64,000 nucleotides of DNA, taken from NCBI GenBank assembly GCA_037954235.1, contig JBBMOA010000001.1, positions 17,534,143 through 17,598,142 of the forward strand, given 5' to 3'. This stretch comes from Aulostomus chinensis. Its lineage: Eukaryota > Chordata > Actinopteri > Syngnathiformes > Aulostomidae. Below the pieces are notes generated by a model. The model made no database searches. It had not been told where the DNA came from and was given only the letters and a program-made list of their open reading frames with translations. The number at the start of each line of letters is the position of its first letter. Within the stretch, counting starts at the first letter, position 1. A program made the position numbers and the translations under genes. This document shows, in pieces, positions 12,291-23,392 of the stretch.

Positions 12291-15200
12291 TAGCAACTCT
12301 CATTACATCACTCTAGCGTCATTTCTAAGGTTAGTTGCAACTCTCACTACATCACTGGAGCATCGTTTTAAGGTTATTAGAAACTCTTATTCAGTTCATT
12401 AGCAATTCTTACAACATGACTGTAGCATCATTGAGAGGTTTTTAGGAACTTACTACATTACTGTCAGAATCATTTTGAGGTTAGTAGAAACTCTCACCAC
12501 ATCTCTGGAGCATCATTTCTTAGGTCAGTAGCAACTCTCACTACATCACTGTAGCATCATTTTGAGGTTTTTGCAACTCTCACCACATCACTGGAACATC
12601 ATTCCTTAGGTTAGTTGCAACTCTTACTCCAGGACTGCAGCATCATTTTAAGGGTTTTAAGCAACTCTCACTACATTCCTGTCAGCATCATTTTTAGCAT
12701 AGTAGCAACTCTCACTACATCACTGTCGCATCATTTGTTAGCTTAGTAGCAACTCTTATTGCATCACTTTAGCATCATTTTGAGATTAGTAGCAACACTC
12801 ACCACATCACTGGAGCATCATTTTGAGGTTAGTAGAATGTCTTACGACATCACTGTAGCATCACTTGTAGGTTTGTAGCAACTCTCACTCCTCTAATGTC
12901 AGCATCATTTTGAGTTCAGTAGAACTCTCACTACATTACTGGCAGCATCATTTTTAGATTTTTAGCAACTCTCTCTCCATCACTGTCAACATTATTGTAA
13001 GGTTAGTCGCAACTCTCACCACATCACTGTAGCAGCATTTCTTAGGTGAGTAGCAACTCTCATTACATCACTTTAGCATCATTTTGAGATTAGTAGCAAC
13101 TCTCACGACATTACTGGAAGTATCAGTTTGAGATTAGTAGAAACTCTCACTACATCACTGTCGCATCATTTCTGAGATTAGGAGCAACTCTCATGACATC
13201 ACTTTAGCATCATTTTGAGATTAGTAGAAACTCTCACTACATCACTGTCGCATCATTTCTGAGATTAGGAGCAACTCTCATGACATCACTTTAGCATCAT
13301 TTTGAGGTTCGTAGCAACTCTAACGACATCATTGTGAGAATCATTTTGAGGTTAGTCGCAACTCTCACTACATTACTGTCGCATCATTTTGAGGTCATAT
13401 GCAATTTTTTTTTCCATCACTGATGCTGATATTTTCAGCAATTCTTACGAAATTACTGTACCATCATTTTGAGATCATTAGCAATTCTTACTACATCTCT
13501 ATAGCATTATTTTGAGATTAGTATAAACTCTTACGACATTATTCTCAGCATCATTTTGAGTTCAATGGCAATTCTTACTACATCACTGTCGCATCAGTTT
13601 TAGGTGAGTAGCAACTCTCATTACATCACTTTAGCATCATTTTGAGATTAGTAGAAACTCTCACCCCATCACTGTATTATCATTTCTGAGATTCGGAGCA
13701 ACTCTCACGACATCACTTTAGCATCATTTTGAGGTTCGCAGCAACTCTCATTACATCATTGTAGCATCATTTCTAAGGTTAGTTGCAACTCTCACTACAG
13801 AACTGGAGCATCGTTTTAAGGTTGGTAGAAACTCTCATTACATTACTGGAGCATTATTTTGAGGTCATATGCAATTTTTTTTTACATCACTGATGCTGAT
13901 ACTGTCAGCAATTTTTACGAAATTACTGTACCATCATTTTGAGATCATTAGCAATTCTTACTACATCTCCATAGCATTATTTTGAGATTAGTATAAACTC
14001 TTACGACATTATTCTCAGCATCATTTTGAGTTCAATGGCAATTCTTACAACATCACTGTAGCATCAGTTTGAGGTTTTAAGATACTCTCACTACATTTAT
14101 GTAGCATCACTTTGAGCATCGTAGCAACTCTCACCACATCACTTTCGCATCATTTCTTAGCTTAGTAGCAACTCTCATTACATCACTTTCGCATCATTTT
14201 GAGATTCGTAGCAACTCTCACCACATCACTGTAGCATCATTTTGAGGTTTTTAGCAACTTTTACTACATTACTGTCAGCATCATTTTGAGATTTGTAGCA
14301 ACTCTCATTTCATCACTTTAACATCATTTCGAGGTTTTTAGCAACCCTTACCACATCACTGGAGCATCATTTGTTTGGTTAGTAGCAACTCTCACTACAT
14401 CACTGGAGCATCATTTCTTAGGTTAGTAGCAATTCTTATTACATCACTGGAGCATCATTTCTCAGGTAAGTAGCAACTCTCACTACAGGACTGCAGCATC
14501 ACTTTAAGGGTTTTAAGCAACTCTCACTACATCACTGTCAACAACATTTTTAGCATAGTAGCAACTCTCACCACATCACTGTAGCATCATTTCTTAGCTT
14601 TGTAGCAACTCTCATTACATCATTTTAGCATCATTTTGAGATTAGTAGCAACACTCACCACATCACTGTAGCATCATTTCATAGATTAGTAGCAACTCTC
14701 ATTACATCACGGGCATCATTTTGAGATTTGTAGCAACTCTCACTACATCACTGGAGCATCATTTCAAGGTTTTTAGCAACTCTTACCACATCACTGGAGC
14801 ATCATTTCTTAGGTGAGTGGCAATTCTTATTGCATCATTGGAGCATCATTTCTTAGTTTAGTTGCAACTCTTACTACATGACTGTAGCATCATTTTGAGG
14901 TTGGTAGCAACTCTCACTACATTACTGTAGCATCATTTTCAGGTTTGTAGCAACTCTCATTACATCACTCTAGCGTCATTTCTAAGGTTAGTTGCAACTC
15001 TCACTACATCACTGGAGCATCGTTTTAAGGTTATTAGAAACTCTAATTACATGACTGGAGCATTATTTTGAGGTCATATGCAATTTTTTTTACATCACTG
15101 ATGCTGATACTGTCAGCAATTCTTACGAAATTACTGTACCATCATTTTGAGATCATTAGCAATTCTTACTACATCTCTATAGCATTATTTTGAGATTAGT

Positions 15201-15814
15201 ATAAACTCTTACGACATTATTCTCAGCATCATTTTGAGTTCAATGGCAATTCTTACTACATCACTGTAGCATCAATTTGAGGTTTTAAGCAACTCTCACT
15301 ACATTTATGTAGCATCATTTTGAGCATCGTAGCAACTCTCACCACATCAGTGTAGCAGCATTTCTTAGGTGAGTAGCAACTCTCATTACATCACTTTCGC
15401 ATCATTTTGAGATTAGTAGCAACTCTCACCACATCACTGTAGCATCATTTCGTAGGTTAGTAGCAACTCTCATTACATCACTTTCGCATCATTTTGAGAT
15501 TAGTAGCAACTCTCACCACATCACTGTAGCATCATTTCTTAGGTGAGTAGCAACTCTCATTACATCACTTTCGCATCATTTTGAGGTTCGTAGCAACTCT
15601 CACCACATCACTGTAGCATCATTTCGTAGGTTAGTAGCAACTCTCACTACATAACTGTAAGCATAATTTTTTAGGTTAGTCGCAACTTTCACGACATTAC
15701 TGTGGCATCATTTTTGAGATTTTGAGCAACTCTCACTACATTATTGTCAGCATCATTTTGACGTTTTTAGCAACTCTCACCACATCACTGTCAGCATCAT
15801 TTTGAGGTTGGTAG
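12290..15814 (+). repeat. 44-bp satellite, second subfamily with local block duplications
   Basis: From about 12290 the dominant monomer changes to GTAGCAACTCTCACTACATC ACTGTAGCATCATTT CTTAGGTTA-like versions (ACTCTCAC instead of ACTCTTAC, and TAGCATCATTTCTTAGG). A distinct block of about 190 bp starting GAGGTCATATGCAATTTTTT is present three times, at 13391, 13861 and 15070, which shows block-wise amplification. The array ends at 15814, where the LTR-like element begins. Confidence 0.93.
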
Positions 15815-16152
15815 TGTTGTGTGCTGAAGAGCGAATTGGTCAAAAATAATGATGATTGATAATTATGAATATAATTATCGATTATTAAATAAATTACTAA
15901 TTAATATTAAATATTAATTATATGGGGCACCACCCTGATGAGTTCAGGGAAACTAAAATACGACCAAACTTTTAACAGTTATCAGTCTCTAACAGAGTTT
16001 ATCTACTAACAGTCAATATTCTGTAACATTAACTACCAAAGGACAGCTCTGATGTTGGAGGATGAGATCAGAGCACTGGCTATTGCTTAGACACGTGACA
16101 ACATGTTGGTACACAAAAGACACTATGACTTTTCTCTCATAATAAAAATATA

Positions 16153-16245
16153 TTGATGCTAACAGTGATGTAGTAAGAGTTGCTAAAGAACTCAAAATGA
16201 TGATGAAAGTGATGTCGTAAGAGTTGCTAATGAATTCAAAATGAA
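16153..16245 (-). repeat. Two satellite monomers inside the LTR-like element
   Basis: Two 44-bp units (TGATGCTAACAGTGATGTAG... and TGATGATGAAAGTGATGTCG...) lie in the orientation of the left array, opposite to the adjacent main array, embedded in non-satellite sequence. Confidence 0.85.
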
Positions 16246-16305
16246 TGAATCAATCAGCAACACGTTGGTATGACGGTTATCTAACCAAAAGACACAAGTG
16301 ATAAT

Positions 16306-16332
16306 ATGTGTGTGTGTGTGTGTGTGTGTGTG
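16306..16332. repeat. (TG)n microsatellite
   Basis: Uninterrupted TG dinucleotide run. Confidence 0.95.
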
Positions 16333-16486
16333 AGTGAATGAAGAAGGGGAGGGGGAGTATGGTTGCCTCGCAACCAGTTAGCGTCAGCAGTGCTAAAAGC
16401 TAGGCTAGTTAGCTGAGGCTAGCTAGCCGCTAGTTAGAACCGTGTAGGTAGAACTTACGGAATGTTAATAACTAAGCAGAGCGCTT

Positions 16487-16489
<3 letters not shown>

Positions 16490-16544
<55 letters not shown>
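16490..16544. repeat. (GA)n microsatellite
   Basis: Uninterrupted AG dinucleotide run of about 54 bp. Confidence 0.95.
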
Positions 16545-16547
<3 letters not shown>

Positions 16548-17445
16548 AAAGGTAAACCCAAAAATGTGTGTGTTAACACACTTGTGCAGTATTAATAACA
16601 GGTAACACCTTCTTGAGAGGTCACGGTTATTAATAACTAACATCAATAAATAATATATAATGCTATGTAATTTCTGCTAATTACAGGACTTCGTCACATA
16701 AACAGAACATTCACAGACATTATACAACACACTAAGCTATTTCTCTGCCCAGAAAATGCCTAGTTCAGGGAATCCTTACTTGACCCGGTGGAGCGGTAAG
16801 GGATTCAGTTTCAGTGTTCCGGTGCGCGTTTCGGCTCGACTCGGAAGGCAGCAGAGCGGCGGCGGGGCAGCCTGCAGGGTCTGCTGGAGTTACTGGTGGG
16901 AAGGATGAAGAAGCTGGGATGGGCTTTCTTTCTCCTGGGACCAGTTCACGCGGGTTGCGTGGCTCAACGGTGGCTTCTCTGGACGAGTGAACAGGAGGGA
17001 GAGAGTTGTCCTTCTGGGGTCTCTGTCGTCGCTGCACTGTACTCGAGGTCCGAGGTGGAGAACCGGAGGGTTGAATCCTCTGAAGACTTGCAAACCACCC
17101 AAGGGAAGAAAATCCCCGAGAGGCGAAAATCACAGAGAGAGAGAATCTTCTTCGTGCTGAAGTTTTATATGTGGAGGCTGATGATGTCACTTCCTGTGGG
17201 ATGATACTGGCTCTCAGCCAATAGCATTTTGACAGGTTCTTGGATGTGGTCAGTGGCCAGGTTCTCAGAGGGGGGTCAGTGGCCAGAGTCATAACCTTTT
17301 ACGACCCTTTGTTCAAGAGCATGTGGTCACTTGAATTCAGGCTTTGTAAAGGGGTGTTAGGCCTCACAGGTCGAAAGCCTTCTTCAGCTGGACTGATTGT
17401 CACATCTCTGAATTAATCTCTTGGTCTGGTTGAGTTGGCACAACA

Positions 17446-18670
17446 CTGTGCAGGTCCAGACCCATATTGAAGTTGGTGGAGACAATTGACTGAATGAAAA
17501 GATTTGCCCAGAGTCCAACTCACCCCTCTGAACTGACCCCTCATCTCTGTGTGGAGTAAACATCAGAGGTTGGGGGTGCAGGTTCTGCTTTGACCTCTGA
17601 CCTCCTGGGTAAAGCAGTGGAGATGTTGAGCTTGAAGGAGTTGACGGCCTCCTTCATCTTCTCATTGGTTTGCTAAACTCAGCATCATGAAATGTTGCTG
17701 AAATTCAACATGTCAGCTGAGGCCAGAGATTCCTGCGTTCCCTGAGTCCTTGAGTGTCGTCTCTGTTGTTTGAAAGCACAAAGCTGTTCCTGATGGTCCA
17801 GTGTGTCAGATTCTGGGCTCCCACAGCTGTAACTGGGGTTTGAGCTCCGTTAAGGGACTGGTTTTGTGGAGAGAACCAAGCAGAAGAATTGACAGTTTCA
17901 GCAGGAAAGGTGACCATTGCTCCACAACCTCAGTCCCAGGATTCATTCCTGCCTCACCCAGCATGGCCCTATGATCAACAGAAATGAACTGCCAGTGGAG
18001 GTCCTCAGTAATCCAGGTCATGGTTTCTCTAGATTGCTGTGTTGTAGTCAGAACACATGCAAATATCAGCCTCTTTCCTCCATGATCTCTCATTCTTTCT
18101 GTTCTCTCCATTTCTCCTCTTCATTTCTACTCCTTGCTGCCTGCTGTTCCTCATTTGTGGCAGAGTTCAGTCAGTGGGCCAGACATTTTGCCACTACACT
18201 GTCCATCATCAGGGCATTTAACATCCAGGACTGGCTCCCAGATCATGGCCATGACCTCATCCCCTGCACCAGTGGACAGTTCATCAAGGATGGCAAACAT
18301 GTGGGTCTCAATTCCCCTCCATCTTTGTAGGTTGGTTACATTTCCTCCTGGTCTTTAATCCATCTTTATTTGACATTTTTCTGTTGAGCCCAGTTTGTTG
18401 ACTGCCAGGCTGTCTTACTTTTCAATGGCACAGCAGCAGACAGCAAGAGGGTTGCTATGGTGCAGTTGGTAAACTCCCTATCAATGGTCTGCAGAAATAT
18501 GCTGGGAGTTCTTTTTTATTATGAACCAGAATTCAAAGACTGACCAAGGAAACCAAAGCTCAGAATTTAGAGATCAAAGAAAGAAATCAAAGACAGAACC
18601 TGAAGATCAGGAAATGGCACAGATCAATGAGATCCATGGACTCATCAGTGAAGGTTTTCTTTGGTTCACG
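17446..18670. other. Duplicated block without a recognised gene
   Basis: Both strands hold short open frames that persist in the copy at 55883-57110 (for example minus 17806-18111 and plus 17917-18330). The copies are so similar that persistence of open frames is weak evidence for coding. No domain is recognised. Confidence 0.3.
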
Positions 18671-18671
18671 G

Positions 18672-18884
18672 TCACTTGTTGTCGTACTGGTGTGATGATG
18701 TCAGACCCTTCCCATTCAGTTCAAACAGACTCCAAAGTGTGGCTGTGATGCAGAGGGCAGCAGCCTTGTGCTTGGTTCCGTCATGGTTCTCTGCATTGTT
18801 AGCAAACTCACCAAAGACCTCCCTGAAAGCAGGATCATTTTCCCAGAGTGCTTTTTTGACCAAGTACCAATTTGTCCCTCATTA
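18672..18884 (-). other. Possible coding exon of unknown function
   Basis: The minus strand is open for about 70 residues including KKALWENDPAFREVFGEFAN and a WSLFELNGKGL-like stretch, a composition more like a folded protein than the neighbouring frames. The same frame is kept at 57134-57346 with one or two changes. A sequence resembling the upstream region of the coiled-coil genes lies at 19780-19965 in the matching orientation, so this could belong to a gene transcribed leftward from there. No domain is recognised and splice sites are unclear. Confidence 0.2.
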
Positions 18885-19779
18885 AAAAACAACAAACAAA
18901 GATGAGATCAGACTGAGATGGACGAGATGATATGGATGTGATTTATGGCTTTCAAACTCCAAATATTCAATTTTTCTTCAGGGCTTTTGAGAGGTTCTGG
19001 GTCATGAATGAAAATTTAAGTTGGACAGAAACGACATGCGGGGTCACTGTGTGTGTTTACACGTGTCTGTATTTCTTGTTTTATGGTGTTGGAGACCATT
19101 TCCATCATCAACACTGATCAGGAGTCCTCGTCCTCATGGGGACCAAAGACCGGCCCTGATGCAGCGCAATGCAGTTTGTGAGTTCTTGCATGAATTTCAG
19201 AGTCAAGGTCTGGATTGAGTTTAGTTTCAAATAAAGATTAAGATTCAGTTGGTTAATATTAAGATTAAGATTAAGGTTAGGCTGCACATAGAATGAAGTT
19301 GATCGAATGTTCTCATAAGAATAGCTGGGCACACCTGAGTGTCTTTACATGCAGACTTCCTCTTGTGACAACTGATGTCATTGGAAACCATCTTGAGGAC
19401 ATTTTGAGAAAGTTCAATCTTTTAGCTGCAGTTACAGTGACTTACAACACTGCAACAACAACAAAAAAACACCCTCCACAAACACTCTTGTCCAACATTT
19501 GTGCCCAAATTTTCTCCTCATGAGGCATCAAATCACTACAAAAACAGCCATTAAGTTGATCTGGTTGGCACTGGTATTTGTTCTTGCTGCAGCTCAGGAG
19601 TGATTCAGGAGAAGAGTTTCAGAACAGCCAAGGTTGGGGACTGGAATTTTGAACTTTCACCATGAACCAAACAACCTTGGGAGGTAAAACCTCCAATCCT
19701 AGCCACTCAGATGCAGCAGCAGAAGAAGCTGTCATCCACCCTGACAGTCAGAGCATCAAGTCAAGAAAACATCAACCAT

Positions 19780-19965
19780 CTTGTATGTGGAGTCTGGATT
19801 CTTTTCTAGAATGAGACGGCAATGACAGTCCTGCCAAGTGACATCACTGACATGACTGGATGACTTCAGTCATGTGACTGCATGACTTCAGTCACGTGAC
19901 TGGATGACTTCAGTCACGTGACTGGATGACTTCAGTCACATGACTGGATGACCTGAATGAATAAG
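19780..19965 (-). promoter_or_regulatory. Orphan copy of the coiled-coil gene upstream region with 22-bp repeats
   Basis: The stretch TGTGGAGTCTGGATTCTTTT ... GACATCACTGACATGACTGG matches sequence just upstream of CC1 (26310-26440), CC2 (46915-47045, inverted) and CC3 (61620-61790). It includes about five units of a 22-bp repeat containing CAGTCACGTGACTG, a perfect palindrome with a CACGTG E-box. No coiled-coil gene lies next to it in the expected position to the left. Confidence 0.6.
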
Positions 19966-19967
19966 GA

Positions 19968-20432
19968 ATCAAATATAAAAATGCTTTATTTTAAGATCTA
20001 GAATATCTTGTGAATATCTGGAGCTTCATTCCAGCAGCAGACCTCCTCAGGTGATGACTTCATATTTGACATGTTTACCATTCGATGAGACTCATTGTCA
20101 GTCCATTGAAATCTACTGGTGTTCCTGGTGAGTTGATTTAACAACATGAGCTGACAGAATCTACGTTCAGGTAGGAACCACCACATCCAGGGGTCTGGAC
20201 CTTTGAGCAGGCAGAGCCATCAAAGTAGCAGACTAAGCTAGCAGACATTAGCATTGAGAAGAAACTGATACCTGAACCTACTTTTGGGTCTGGTCAGGTG
20301 ATGACACAATAATATGACATCATTGTCAGACTGACACCTGCTCAACACTGACCAAACACTGCCCTATTGCATTGTGGGAAATTTCTGCTTGGCTTGTGTC
20401 CATCAATACACACAAAGAAATTTGTCTCATGC
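19968..20432. other. Duplicated block, polyadenylation-like site, no recognised gene
   Basis: A short minus-strand frame (19998-20186) followed by AATAAA-like sequence (ctTTATTttaag on plus, about 19983) is present in all three copies (54190-54400 and 58375-58590). Because the blocks are recent duplicates this is weak evidence of a transcript. 19968 is also the left boundary of the inverted duplication. Confidence 0.3.
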
Positions 20433-20504
20433 TGCCGTGACCCGGATTCGAACCGGGGTTGCTGCGGCCACAACGCAGAGTACTGACCACTATACGATCA
20501 CGGC
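20433..20504 (-). tRNA. tRNA-His (GTG)
   Basis: The 72-nt minus-strand sequence folds as a full cloverleaf: acceptor GCCGTGA pairs with TCACGGC, the anticodon loop TTGTGGC carries GTG, and the B box GGTTCGAATCC is canonical. A T-stem change is compensated (CCCGG/CCGGG). It differs from standard vertebrate tRNA-His only at minor positions, so it is probably functional. Two decayed copies lie at 53873 and 58828. Confidence 0.95.
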
Positions 20505-21004
20505 CTCCTCAACAGCAGCTTGAGCTTCTATGTCTTTGTCTCATTGAGTGTTAGGGCGAACAGCTGTTGAACAGCTGAGGTGCGACTGCCCCTGATGCAG
20601 GAGATGGGCCAGGCCCCGTTCAGAAGGTGGTGGATATTATTCTTGGTGTTTTTAGGGCATGTTCCCACCCATCTTGAAGTGGGTGACAAAAATGGATTTT
20701 TTGAAAAGATTTCGGCGCGAGTTCGGCCTGTCAAATCCTGATCAGGGCCAGTTTGGTTGTGTTGTCTGCAGCGCCTGGCGTGCTCAGCAGGAGCGAGTCC
20801 GATCATTATAAAGGTGGGTCAAACAATTGAGGTTGAGATGAAGGACGGCACGGGCAGAGCAGACGCAGGTCTTCATTCCACCCGCAGAGCTGTAGAGCAT
20901 GGATCATGTCAAGGACTAAATGAGGGGAAAGAGAGCAGGAGAGCAGGGGAGAGACAAAGACAGATAATGCTCTCCTAAAACAAGGACTGTTCAGTCGATG
21001 GTAG

Positions 21005-21104
21005 AGCAGAGTGGCTCAGCGGAAGCGTGCTGGACCCACAACCCAGAGGTCGATGGATCAAAAACCATCAAAACCATCAAAAGGATCAAAACCATCCTCT
21101 GCAA
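21005..21104 (+). pseudogene. tRNA-iMet relic with altered anticodon and expanded T-loop
   Basis: The 5' half matches initiator tRNA-Met (AGCAGAGTGGCTCAGCGGAA...), but the anticodon loop reads CCCACAA, changing CAT to CAC. The T-arm is expanded by tandem copies of an AAAACCATC-like unit, so the gene is 100 nt long and the B box is split. It cannot form a normal tRNA. The intact relative is at 53287-53358. Confidence 0.85.
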
Positions 21105-21762
21105 GTTAGAATTAAACTGAAAATACCAAAATCTCCCCTCTTCAATCCTGTCACTCAGTGTTGTAAACTGTTTCAAACAAATTCTACTGTTGAACAGTTC
21201 AAGTGTTTCTAATGAAGCTGAATGTTCTCCTCTGCTTTCCTCAATTGGGTTTCTTTCATGTCCTCCTGAGATCAAAGACAGAATTCTAGCTACAAATAAA
21301 GACACTATCAAAGCCCCCTGATGACATCATCATCAATTCTGACTTTGATCTGGAGGCTCTTGCTTTAATCTTGGCTTTGATCTGGCTAATGTTTCCTGAC
21401 AGGTTGCTGTTTCCACTCCAGAGCAACCAGTAGTTGATCCTATCAGACCAGTCTGATGAACGAAGCTTTTCACTGTCAGTGGAATCACTGGGAAAAGAAA
21501 CTCCTCCTGTCAGATGAAGGCTTCACAGTGTTGAGGAGGGTTTGTTCAGATGATTCTAGAAGAATAAATCAAAACCTCATCATTGAACATGAACATTAAT
21601 CACTGATGACTGTTTTAACTGAACCTACTGGATACTGTGGTGCCTGATGAGGAGACAACTTGGGTACAAAGTTGCAGAAGAGGGTTTTTGGAGAGGAGAT
21701 TTAGATGAGATGGTTTCCAAATCAAATCGGTTGTCACAAGGGAAAGTCTGCATGGAAACACA

Positions 21763-21764
<2 letters not shown>
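21105..21764. repeat. iMet-linked repeat unit with hairpin
   Basis: Sequence downstream of the iMet relic matches (inverted) 52350-52990 and part of 32615-32900. It includes the inverted repeat GATCAAAGACAGAATT (21270-21285) and AATTCTGACTTTGATC (21335-21350). Open frames in this unit (minus 20991-21311 here, plus 52793-53059 and plus 32654-32953) are related but have no recognisable domain. Confidence 0.6.

Positions 21765-21844
<80 letters not shown>
21765..21844. repeat. (CA)n microsatellite
   Basis: About 80 bp of CA dinucleotides; the counterpart in the inverted arm is the GT run at 52292-52344. Confidence 0.95.
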
Positions 21845-21848
<4 letters not shown>

Positions 21849-21996
21849 CCGACTGACTAACCCATGTTTTTCTTGACTTAAACCACCACTGGAGTATTGA
21901 AAGAGATTGCATGAGACACCATCAACTTACATTAAAAACCCCTGACTGCCTTTAATTCCCTCCTGGCTGCAGGAAATTAGACAGACCAGCCCATAG

Positions 21997-22371
21997 CGGG
22001 GCTGCACGGTGGTGCAGTGGTCAGCACTGTGGCCTCACAGCAAGAAGGTTCCGGGTTCGAGTCCTGGCTAGGGCGCGGGATCTTTCTGTGTGGAGTCTCC
22101 ATGTTCTCCCCGTGCCTGCGTGCGTCCTCTCTGATACTCCGGCTTCCGACCACAGTCCAAAGACATGCAATTTGGGGACGAGGCTGATTGGATTCTCTAA
22201 ATTGACTGTAGGTGTGAGTGTGAATGGTTGTTTGTCTCTGTGTGTTGGCCCTGCGATGGACTGGCGACCTGTCCAGGGTGAACACCGCCTCTCGCCCGTA
22301 GATGCTGGGATAGGCTCCAGCCCCCCCGCAACCCTTACGAGTAAGGAATAAGCAGAAGATGACGATGGTTG
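21997..22371 (+). mobile_element. tRNA-derived SINE with target-site duplication
   Basis: The head GGGCTGCACGGTGGTGCAGT with an A-box-like start and a B box GGTTCGAGTCC near 22053 is the tRNA-like part. The body carries TCTGTGTGGAGTCTCCATGT, TGACTGTAGGTGTGAGTGTG and the tail GGGATAGGCTCCAGCCCCCC common in fish SINEs. It is flanked by the 8-bp duplication GCCCATAG at 21989-21996 and 22372-22379. The same insertion with the same target site occurs inverted at 51760-52140. Confidence 0.9.
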
Positions 22372-22379
22372 GCCCATAG

Positions 22380-23061
22380 AGTGGAGGTGAGACCACAACC
22401 ATGCTCTACGATCAATATTTACATCAAACCAGCACCATCTCAACAACTTAACCTGACTAAATATATACATGATTCCAGACTACTACACCAACTCAATAAT
22501 ACATCCACATGCATAATCATTCGAATGAACCTTGCCTGTGATTGTACCCCCTCCCCCATCTGGGAGCAAAGGTTTGCACCTACAGCTCTTAAGGAGCTTC
22601 CTTGGGCCACTCTCCCCTTTTGGCTCCACCCCCTTTAAGGAAACCACCAGGAAGAGGTGAGGACTGACCGTGACAACTGAAACTGCCACATTTACATGAG
22701 ACAAACTAGACAAACACTAAATACCAGGCCGTGCATAGTGATTACCACTGACTGACACTGGGGTCTTCATTTTCCACAGGCAGGATGGCCGGTCCCCCTG
22801 TGCTTCCCAGGTCCCTCCCTGACACACATGACAGAGAAAATGTTTCACTTGTTTGCTGATTCAATAAACCTGACCATTAACATGTGTGTGTGCCAATAAT
22901 TTACATAAACTGTTAATACCAAGACAAATGCTACCTTCAATTAATCATTCATGTCATGGAACCCTTGGTCTCCATTACATTGGTCAACCAGAGAAGCTTC
23001 AACTGGTGAAGGTCATCCAACCATGAAGGTCAACCTGCATTATCTGCTGTGCGCCTTAACA
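22380..23061. other. Duplicated intergenic sequence
   Basis: No gene is recognised. The segment is repeated inverted at 51080-51751. Confidence 0.35.
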
Positions 23062-23134
23062 GGGGAATTAGCTCAAATGGTAGAGCGCTCGCTTAGCATG
23101 TGAGAGGTAGAGGGATCGATGCCCTCATTCTCCA
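23062..23134 (+). tRNA. tRNA-Ala (AGC)
   Basis: A 73-nt cloverleaf: acceptor GGGGAAT/ATTCTCC, A box TTAGCTCAAATGG, anticodon loop TTAGCAT with AGC, and T-arm GAGGGATCGATGCCCTC. One G:U pair occurs in the anticodon stem, and a T-stem change is compensated. It is probably functional. Related copies are at 51007 (near identical) and 55707 (decayed). Confidence 0.93.
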
Positions 23135-23284
23135 GAATACTTCAGCTTGTTCTGTTGATCAGAGGAGCTGCTGGGGGATGAATGCTGATGTTTGTCCACT
23201 GCTGTGATAAAGTGTCCCCCTGTTACTGAGATGTGAATGAACACCTGCTCAGGTCAAAGCTGCAATGAAGTCAAGTCATCACCC

Positions 23285-23392
23285 TGTAAAGCACCAAATA
23301 ACAACAAAAGTTACACTTTACAAGTAGAACAGGTCCAGTTCCACACTCCTTAAATGAATTTACACCCAACAATTCTTTATGAGCAAGCACAT
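23285..23392. repeat. Teleost interspersed repeat fragment
   Basis: CACCAAATAACAACAAAAGT ... TTTACAAGTAGAACAGGTCC resembles a widespread fish repeat; a longer relative is at 54540-54780 and an inverted copy at 50755-50860. Confidence 0.5.

Larger units (their letters stand above)
15815..17445 (-). mobile_element. LTR-like insertion (candidate solo LTR)
   Basis: On the minus strand this 1.63-kb segment begins TGTTGTGCCAAC and ends CAGCACACAACA, giving TG...CA ends with a short terminal inverted repeat. About 280 bp from the minus-strand start is a TATA box (ATATAAAA, 17163-17170), followed by a G+C-rich stretch and a donor-like site (GTCAA|GTAAGG near 16795). The homologous locus at 55883 lacks the element: shared sequence resumes exactly at CTGTGCAGGTCC (17446), which supports an insertion boundary. 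No convincing target-site duplication was seen because the left side is satellite. A non-LTR promoter block is an alternative. No coding content was assigned; the 175-codon minus-strand frame at 16765-17292 overlaps the TATA/leader region and looks incidental. Confidence 0.4.

Noticed and set aside
1..15814. CRISPR-like array from regular spacing
   Set aside because: Monomers are contiguous, with no unique spacers, no leader and no cas genes; the genome is eukaryotic.
16765..17292. 175-codon minus-strand frame in the LTR-like element
   Set aside because: It overlaps the TATA-like region, shows no known domain and has no relative elsewhere in the window.
21615..21912. Cys-Val or Thr-His repeat proteins over the microsatellites (also 23894-24241, 45559-45909, 49665-50019)
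   Set aside because: Translations of CA/GT dinucleotide runs.
22012..22085. Independent tRNA gene in the SINE head
   Set aside because: It has A- and B-box-like motifs but no cloverleaf with a clear anticodon; it is the tRNA-derived part of the SINE.
21977..22470. 141- and 149-codon frames over the SINE (and similar at 28912-29262, 51643-52151)
   Set aside because: Entirely SINE-derived sequence in non-coding orientation; the SINE has no protein.
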